Source: an uncultured Rubrivivax sp. (lineage in GTDB: Bacteria; Pseudomonadota; Gammaproteobacteria; Burkholderiales; Burkholderiaceae_C). Taken from it: DNA of 9,876 nt. Below, one piece after another: positions 6,901 to 9,876 of this stretch. The stretch is from positions 1 through 9,876 of the forward strand of contig CALJUI010000377.1 of assembly GCA_937975735.1 (NCBI GenBank), in the 5' to 3' direction. Made by a program: the position numbers and the translations under genes. The first letter of the stretch is position 1, and every line of letters begins with the position of its first letter. The notes below the pieces were generated by a model, which ran no database searches, had not been told where the DNA came from, and saw nothing but the letters and a program-made list of their open reading frames with translations.

Positions 6901-7500
6901 CTGTTCGACGAGCACGGCCAGGAGGTCCGGCGCTTCTGCCAGCGCGAGATCGCCGACCTGGTCGATTCTCGCGAGCCGCAGCTGGTGGCCGGCATCGTCA
7001 GCGAACTGCGCGTGGTCAACGGCCAGCGCGGTCGCCAGGCGATCTTCAGGCTCGACGACGGCAGCGAGTCGATCGAGGTGATCGCCGGCGAGGAGCTGCT
7101 CGAGGCGCACCGCGACGCGTTGCGCGAGGACGAACTCGTGATCGCCCAGGGCCGGGCCGGCCCCGACCGCTTCACCGGCGGCCTGCGCATGAACGTGCAC
7201 CAGATCTGGGACCTGGCGGCAGCGCGGGCGCGCTTCGGGCGCCATCTGGCGGTGGACGTGAACGGGCGCATGCCGCCGGTCGCCGAACTGATCCGCACCT
7301 GGCCGGCGCGGCAGGTGCAGACCGAGGCGGGCCCCTTGCCGCAAGGCCTGCCGGTGCGCCTGCATCTGCGCCGGCCGACCGCCAGCGCGGCGATCGACCT
7401 CGGCGACGAGGCGCGCTTCTGGCCGACCGACGAGGCCTTGCAGCGCTGGAGCGTGGTGGCCGACGGCGGCCGAGCGGAAATCGTTTACGAATCGGCGTAA
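3976..7500 (+). CDS. dnaE: DNA polymerase III alpha subunit (replicative polymerase)
   Basis: 1174 residues, close to the 1160 of E. coli DnaE; catalytic subunit of the cytoplasmic replicase. An N-terminal PHP domain (about 1-270) begins FVHLRIHSEYS; Arg7 and Leu41 (ITDLNN) stand where metal-binding PHP domains have histidines. The PHP is therefore probably inactive as a nuclease, as in E. coli, and proofreading would come from a separate epsilon subunit. The C-family polymerase core has GPGRGSGAGSLVAYAL, the acidic motif PDFDID with Asp401 and Asp403, and the third aspartate in KFDFLGL (Asp568). FAGYGFNKSHAAAYAL and a helix-hairpin-helix region (about 836-905) follow. QVGLFDF (930-936) matches the internal beta-clamp motif. 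An OB fold (about 1003-1075) and a C-terminal tail for tau contact end it. The start has a -10-like TAGAAT six bases upstream and no Shine-Dalgarno sequence. Gene and ends are secure. Confidence 0.97.
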   Translation: MAFVHLRIHSEYSVVDGTLRIDAAAAAARADGQGALAITDLNNLFGAIKFYKACRKAGVKPLIGADLWMEPWPGSGDKSPSRLLVLVQDHGGYLNLCELLARAWTRNAQRTQAWVKWDWLEALGGGLIVLSGADLGTFGAALLAGDRARAGAVAQWLAERFPGRFYIELQRAGLPHHEAHVRAAVPLAAELGLPVVATHPVQFLEADDFDAHEARVCVAEGELLSNPRRVRRFSREQHFKSREAMAELFADLPSALANSVEIARRCNLRLTLDKPQLPDFPTPDGSPIEAYFRRASRDGLEQRLAHLYPDAARRDAERPRYLERLEFEIGTIERMGFPGYFLIVSDFITWAKANGCPVGPGRGSGAGSLVAYALSITDLDPLRYKLLFERFLNPDRVSMPDFDIDFCQANRERVIDYVKDKYGRDAVSQIATFGTMAAKAALRDVGRVLGMGYGQVDGIAKLIPAPPGKTVTLARPPAEPDPGVIYARLEAPELEQREAAEEEVAELLALAMRVEGIVRNVGMHAGGVLIAPGRITDFCPLYQQPGSDSAVSQFDKDDVEAIGLVKFDFLGLATLTILELAREYILQRRPERAGFRFESLPLDDPKVYQLFSNALTEAVFQFESRGMRGMLRDARPTRLEDLIALNAMYRPGPMDNIPSFCARKHGRESVTYPHPLLEPVLAETYGIFVYQEQVMQAAQVLGGYSLGQADLLRRAMGKKKAEEMAQQRATFRAGAAEKGIDERQADEVFDLMEKFAGYGFNKSHAAAYALLAYHTAWLKVHCPAEFYAANMTIEQDNTDKLKVLLNDAKLFNIVVEAPDVNRGVARFEPVDDRTVRYGLAAIKGTGASAVEAIVAAREGRGAHEGKGSGPFHSLFDFCARVDRQRVNKRAVEALIKAGAFDGVHADRASLLASVGLAFEWADTQDANALQVGLFDFGDSHAASHQEPALVPAETWTLKERLILEKSALGHCLSGHLFDEHGQEVRRFCQREIADLVDSREPQLVAGIVSELRVVNGQRGRQAIFRLDDGSESIEVIAGEELLEAHRDALREDELVIAQGRAGPDRFTGGLRMNVHQIWDLAAARARFGRHLAVDVNGRMPPVAELIRTWPARQVQTEAGPLPQGLPVRLHLRRPTASAAIDLGDEARFWPTDEALQRWSVVADGGRAEIVYESA

Positions 7501-7517
7501 GGGTTTGTGTCGATGCC

Positions 7518-7554
7518 AACGCGGCGCGCCGGGACCGCGTTAGGGTGTGGTCCC
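7518..7554 (+). promoter_or_regulatory. Two overlapping, mutually exclusive stem-loops after dnaE
   Basis: Hairpin 1 pairs AACGCGG (7518-7524) with CCGCGTT (7535-7541), loop 10. Hairpin 2 pairs GGGACCGCG (7531-7539) with TGTGGTCCC (7546-7554), including two G-U pairs, loop TTAGGG. They share bases 7535-7539, so only one can form at a time. Hairpin 2 ends three bases before the AGAAGGAG ribosome site of the next gene. No T-run follows either stem. They may end the dnaE transcript, control translation of the next gene, or both; function is inferred. Confidence 0.4.
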
Positions 7555-7572
7555 CGCAGAAGGAGTTCCGCC

Positions 7573-7956
7573 ATGTCCGCCAAGCCCCTGATCGCCGCCG
7601 CCTTGCTGGTGCTGGCCGGCACCGCCACCGCCACCGACGTCGGCGTCTCGGTACAGATCAGCCAGCCCGGCGTCTACGGCCGCATCGACCTGGGCCGGTT
7701 CCCGCAGCCGCAGGTCGTCGTCGCACAGCCGGTGATCGTGGCGCCGCCGCGTGTCGTCGTCGCCCAGCCGGTGCAGCCGGTCTACATGTGGGTGCCGCCG
7801 GGTCACCGGAAGAACTGGCGCAAGCACTGCTACCGCTACGATGCTTGCGGCATGCCGGTGGTCTTCGTGCGGGACGAGTGGTACCACGGCCACGTGATGC
7901 CCTACGCCGATCACCACCACGGCAAGGGCCGGGGCAAGGGTAAGCGCGACGACTGA
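7573..7956 (+). CDS. Small exported His-rich conserved hypothetical protein
   Basis: 127 residues. The start at 7573 is set by AGAAGGAG (7558-7565), seven bases before ATG, and by the signal peptide that begins there (KPLIAAALLVLAGTATA, cleavage expected after Ala20). An upstream in-frame ATG (7513) would add an Arg-rich extension and is rejected. The mature protein starts TDVGVSVQISQPGVYGRIDL. A Pro/Val-rich linker follows with VVVAQPV twice (48-54, 61-67), then the conserved core VPPGHRKNWRKHC (74-86), YDACGMPVVFVRDEWYHGHV. Cys86 and Cys92 could form a disulfide in the periplasm. The tail has HHH (114-116) and a Lys/Gly-rich end, giving seven histidines after residue 77 that could bind metal. 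I recall this GH-KNWRKHC-ACG-PVYFV core as a common unnamed Burkholderiales protein. It lies 72 bases after dnaE and may have no promoter of its own. Confidence 0.82.
   Translation: MSAKPLIAAALLVLAGTATATDVGVSVQISQPGVYGRIDLGRFPQPQVVVAQPVIVAPPRVVVAQPVQPVYMWVPPGHRKNWRKHCYRYDACGMPVVFVRDEWYHGHVMPYADHHHGKGRGKGKRDD
7714..7773 (+). repeat. Direct repeat within the exported protein gene
   Basis: Two 21-base copies (7714-7734 and 7753-7773) differ at one third-codon position and are 39 bases apart start to start. Each encodes VVVAQPV in the Pro/Val-rich linker. The pattern suggests duplication of a linker unit. Confidence 0.7.
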
Positions 7957-7974
7957 GCGCCGGGCGGCCGCCGC

Positions 7975-7980
7975 TACAGT
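7975..7980 (+). promoter_or_regulatory. -10-like hexamer of the patatin gene
   Basis: TACAGT (4 of 6 matches to TATAAT) ends eight bases before the patatin ATG, so a transcript would begin at or within one or two bases of the start codon. There is no Shine-Dalgarno sequence, although a G-run (GCGGGGGC) sits in between. No good -35 is visible. Confidence 0.35.
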
Positions 7981-7988
7981 GCGGGGGC

Positions 7989-9251
7989 ATGCACGAGACA
8001 CCTCTCACCGGCCTGATCCTCAGCGGCGGCGGCGCGCGCGCCGCCTACCAGGTTGGCGTGCTGCGTGCACTGGTCGAGTTGCGCCGCGCGTCCGGCGCGC
8101 CGACCGGCCGCAACCCGTTCGGCATCATCTGCGGCACCTCGGCCGGCGCGATCAACGCCGCGGCGCTGGCCTGCAACGCCGACCGCTTCGACGCCACCGT
8201 CGAGCGCATCGCCGAGGTCTGGGCCGACTTCGCCGCCGAGCAGGTCTACCGCGCCGATGCGATCGGCGTGCTGCGCAGCGGAGCGCGCTGGCTGAGCATG
8301 CTGTCGGTCGGCTGGGTCCTCGCCCGCTGGCGCCGCGCGCCGCCGCGCTCGTTGCTCGACAACCAGCCGCTGGCCGGGCTGCTGGCGCGGCTGGTGCCGT
8401 TCGAGCGGCTGCCGACGATGCTCACGCAGCGGCACCTGCAGGCGCTGGCGGTCACCGCCTTCAGCTACACCACCGGCGAGCACGTGACCTTCTTCGACGC
8501 CGCCGCCCCGATGGAGCCGTTCCAGCGCACGCAGCGCATCGCGGTGTCGGCGCGGCTCGGCCGCGATCACCTGCTGGCGTCGTCGGCGATTCCCTTCGTG
8601 TTCCCGGCGACGCGCATCGAGCATCCGGATCACACCGGCTGGTACGGCGACGGCTCGATGCGCCAGACCTCGCCGATCTCGCCGGCGATCCACCTCGGCG
8701 CGCAGCGCGTGCTGATCATCGGCGTCGGGCGCATGCGGGAGCCGCCGGCGCAGCCGGTGCGCGATGCCGACTACCCGACGCTGGCCCAGATCGGCGGCCA
8801 CGCGCTGTCGAGCATCTTCCTCGATGGCCTGTCGGTCGACGTCGAGCGCATGGAGCGGATCAACCGCACGCTGGCGCTGATTCCGCCCGAGGCCGGGCTG
8901 GAGACGCCGCTGCGCCACGTCGAGCCGCTGGTGATCGCGCCGAGCGAGCGGCTGGACGACATCGCCGCGCGCCATCAGGCCTGCCTGCCTCGGCCGGTGC
9001 GGGCGCTGCTGCGCGGGATCGGCGCGACCAGGATGGCGGGCGACAAGCGCCGCCCGGCGCTCGCGAGCTACCGGCTCTTCGAGTCGCCCTTCACGCGCGA
9101 ACTGATGGCCTTGGGCGAGGCCGACACCCGTGCGCGGCGCGACGAGGTGCTGGCCTTCTTCGGCTGGTCGGCGGCGGCTGCGGCCGCGCGGGCCGCAGCC
9201 GCCCCCGTGGTCACTTCGACTTCGCCGCCGGCGCCGTCGCGGCCGGCTTGA
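7989..9251 (+). CDS. Patatin-like phospholipase (RssA-type serine acyl hydrolase)
   Basis: 420 residues. The patatin fold hydrolyses acyl esters of membrane lipids with a Ser-Asp dyad. Visible parts are the oxyanion loop SGGGARAAYQ (12-21), the nucleophile elbow GTSAG (49-53, Ser51) and the acid DGS (221-223, Asp221) within GDGSMRQTSPISPAIHLGA. Other conserved stretches are EHVTFFDAA, LLASSAIPFVFPAT and SSIFLDGLSVDVERMERIN. No signal peptide is present, so the enzyme is probably cytoplasmic or bound to the inner face of the membrane. As I recall the family, it ends near FFGW, here 390-393. The extra 27 residues are a poly-Ala/Pro tail read through the terminator hairpin and 3' end of the convergent comEA-like gene, overlapping it by 41 bases. 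The start follows a -10-like TACAGT without a Shine-Dalgarno sequence. It begins 32 bases after the exported-protein gene. Confidence 0.92.
   Translation: MHETPLTGLILSGGGARAAYQVGVLRALVELRRASGAPTGRNPFGIICGTSAGAINAAALACNADRFDATVERIAEVWADFAAEQVYRADAIGVLRSGARWLSMLSVGWVLARWRRAPPRSLLDNQPLAGLLARLVPFERLPTMLTQRHLQALAVTAFSYTTGEHVTFFDAAAPMEPFQRTQRIAVSARLGRDHLLASSAIPFVFPATRIEHPDHTGWYGDGSMRQTSPISPAIHLGAQRVLIIGVGRMREPPAQPVRDADYPTLAQIGGHALSSIFLDGLSVDVERMERINRTLALIPPEAGLETPLRHVEPLVIAPSERLDDIAARHQACLPRPVRALLRGIGATRMAGDKRRPALASYRLFESPFTRELMALGEADTRARRDEVLAFFGWSAAAAAARAAAAPVVTSTSPPAPSRPA
9173..9203 (-). terminator. Strong GC hairpin, probable terminator of the comEA-like gene
   Basis: A perfect 13-base inverted repeat, GGCGGCTGCGGCC (9173-9185) and GGCCGCAGCCGCC (9191-9203), with loop GCGCG. 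It begins seven bases past the stop codon of the minus-strand comEA-like gene. No T-run follows on either strand, so it is not a textbook intrinsic terminator, but such stems are usual in very GC-rich genomes. On the plus strand it lies inside the patatin coding region, as the Ala-rich tail. Confidence 0.6.
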
Positions 9252-9522
9252 ACTCGGCGCTGCCGACCGTCAGGCCGGCCTGCGACAGGCGCGCGGCGCT
9301 GCCGGGGCCGACGCCGCGGACGCGCTGGATCATGTCGTCCCAGTTCTTGAACTGACCCTTCTGGCGCTCGGCCAGGATCCGGCCCGACAGCGCCGGCCCG
9401 ACGCCGCGCACGGCCTCGAGTTCGGCCTGCGAGGCCTTGTTGACGTCGACCGCGGCGAAGGCGGCGAAGGACAGGCTCAGCGACGCGGCGGTGAGCAGGG
9501 CGGCGAGGAGGTTGCGAATCAT
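9211..9522 (-). CDS. ComEA-type periplasmic helix-hairpin-helix DNA-binding protein
   Basis: 103 residues from the ATG at 9522. Two in-frame ATGs occur (9528 and 9522). GGAG (complement of 9529-9532) touches the first but is six bases from the second, so the second is chosen. A signal peptide (NLLAALLTAASLSLSFAAFA) is followed by cleavage near residue 23 or 24. The mature protein is one ComEA domain: VDVNKASQAELEAVRGVGP starts the first helix-hairpin-helix (GVGP 40-43) and VRGVGPGSAARL carries the second (GVGP 70-73). A short Ala/Pro/Lys tail ends it. In naturally competent bacteria, such proteins bind incoming double-stranded DNA in the periplasm and help pull it through the outer membrane. 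No other competence gene is in view, so involvement in uptake is family-based. Its 3' end overlaps the patatin gene by 41 bases. Confidence 0.9.
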   Translation of the reverse strand: MIRNLLAALLTAASLSLSFAAFAAVDVNKASQAELEAVRGVGPALSGRILAERQKGQFKNWDDMIQRVRGVGPGSAARLSQAGLTVGSAEFKPAATAPAAKSK

Positions 9523-9590
9523 GGTCATCTCCGGTTGGGCTGCCGCGGATCTGCGGCGGTGTCCGCTGCACCGTGCAACGGATGGCCCGC

Positions 9591-9619
9591 ATTCTTCGGC
9601 GCCGGGCGCCAGCCGTCAC
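9591..9619 (-). promoter_or_regulatory. Candidate sigma70-type promoter of the comEA-like gene
   Basis: On the minus strand GTGACG (9614-9619) and AAGAAT (9591-9596) are separated by 17 bases; each matches consensus at 4 of 6 positions. Transcription would start near 9584, giving a leader of about 60 bases before the ATG at 9522. Confidence 0.4.
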
Positions 9620-9648
9620 TCGCCTCGAGGCGGGCCCACCGGGGCAGG

Positions 9649-9662
9649 CCCCCGGTCGGGGG
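9649..9662 (-). terminator. Short GC hairpin after the partial glycosyltransferase-like gene
   Basis: CCCCC (9649-9653) pairs with GGGGG (9658-9662) around a 4-base loop, two bases past the stop of the minus-strand gene. No T-run follows. A 12-base palindrome CGCCTCGAGGCG (9621-9632) lies a little further on. Together they could end transcription before the comEA-like promoter. Confidence 0.35.
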
Positions 9663-9664
9663 AG

Positions 9665-9876
9665 TCACTCGACCCAGTGCTCGGCGACCCAGCGCGCCGG
9701 CCGCATGTAGCGGAACCGCCGGTTGCGGCGACCGGCCAGTGCGTCCGGCGGATTGACCTCGCCGTGGAAGATGACGATGCGCGTGCCCTCGGGGATCGCC
9801 GGCTCGCGCCAGTAGTTCAGTGGCCAGCGCGGGATGCAGTGGTACTTGAAGCTGCGGCACCAGCCGGCCGGCCAGT
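9665..9876 (-). CDS. Probable glycosyltransferase-like protein, C-terminal 69 residues
   Basis: An open frame entering from the right edge and ending in TGA (complement of 9665-9667). It shows GWCRSFKYHCIPRWPLNYW, then a beta-strand-like TRIVIFHGEVNPPDAL, and ends RPARWVAEHW near the stop. The combination GWC-SFK-HC, P-RIVVFHG-P-P--A, and PA-W(I/V)AEHW is one I recall from the C-terminus of a conserved family of about 300 residues, often labelled glycosyltransferase in proteobacteria. The nucleotide-sugar domain would lie outside the window. The function is therefore a recalled family name, not shown here. Two bases of an incomplete codon remain at the edge. It reads toward the comEA-like gene, which has its own likely promoter 136 bases on. 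Confidence 0.6.
   Translation of the reverse strand, partial: WPAGWCRSFKYHCIPRWPLNYWREPAIPEGTRIVIFHGEVNPPDALAGRRNRRFRYMRPARWVAEHWVE

Noticed and set aside
3601..7365. A very long open frame (about 1250 codons) on the minus strand, antisense to dnaE
   Set aside because: It exists because stops are rare in GC-rich antisense frames. The translation is compositionally biased (Arg, Ala, Leu, Val, Gln, His) with no motif, and dnaE is unmistakable on the other strand. Only its last 78 codons, with their own Shine-Dalgarno sequence, form a real gene.
7507..7572. Upstream ATGs for the exported protein (7507, 7513)
   Set aside because: They add an Arg-rich extension before the signal peptide and lie inside the hairpin region. 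The AGAAGGAG sequence is correctly spaced for 7573.
9523..9528. The first of two ATGs for the comEA-like gene
   Set aside because: The GGAG touches it with no spacing; the second ATG has six bases.
1..9876. CRISPR array, tRNA or rRNA genes, insertion sequences, integrase or toxin-antitoxin genes
   Set aside because: I looked on both strands and saw no spaced repeats, cloverleaf, transposase or recombinase motifs, or target-site duplications. Composition is even throughout, with no sign of an island.

Overview
The window is very GC-rich (clearly above 65% by eye). Nearly every codon ends in G or C, which leaves long spurious open frames on both strands. The DNA polymerase III alpha subunit, the RsgA GTPase, the patatin-like protein and two small conserved proteins all look like those of beta-proteobacteria of the order Burkholderiales (Rubrivivax/Leptothrix-like). 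That placement is an inference from remembered protein families, not from a search. No tRNA, rRNA, insertion sequence, CRISPR array or phage gene was found. This looks like ordinary chromosomal DNA.

Layout, left to right. (1) The end of a membrane-anchored hypothetical gene (+), sharing a CTAG stop with a convergent RluA-type pseudouridine synthase gene (-) that has lost its catalytic HRLD segment. (2) A 275-base gap with a good sigma70-type promoter and a possible 19-residue peptide ORF, leading to rsgA (+). (3) A convergent, membrane-anchored alpha/beta-hydrolase (-), with a 78-residue conserved hypothetical gene (-) upstream of it. (4) dnaE (+), divergent from the 78-residue gene. (5) A small exported His-rich protein (+). 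(6) A patatin-like phospholipase (+), whose 3' end runs into a convergent ComEA-type periplasmic DNA-binding protein gene (-). (7) The 3' end of a probable glycosyltransferase-like gene (-), cut by the window edge.

The genes serve unrelated housekeeping roles (replication, 30S ribosome maturation, RNA modification, lipid hydrolysis, DNA uptake). Strand changes separate most of them, so each is probably its own transcription unit. Two kinds of start recur. The synthase, dnaE and patatin genes have a -10-like hexamer 6 to 8 bases before ATG and no Shine-Dalgarno sequence, which suggests leaderless mRNAs. The 19-residue ORF, the 78-residue gene, the exported protein gene and comEA have strong Shine-Dalgarno sequences.

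No new multi-gene system is visible. The best leads are the synthase lacking its catalytic aspartate, the patatin tail encoded by the convergent gene's terminator hairpin, the small ORF before rsgA, and the competing hairpins after dnaE.
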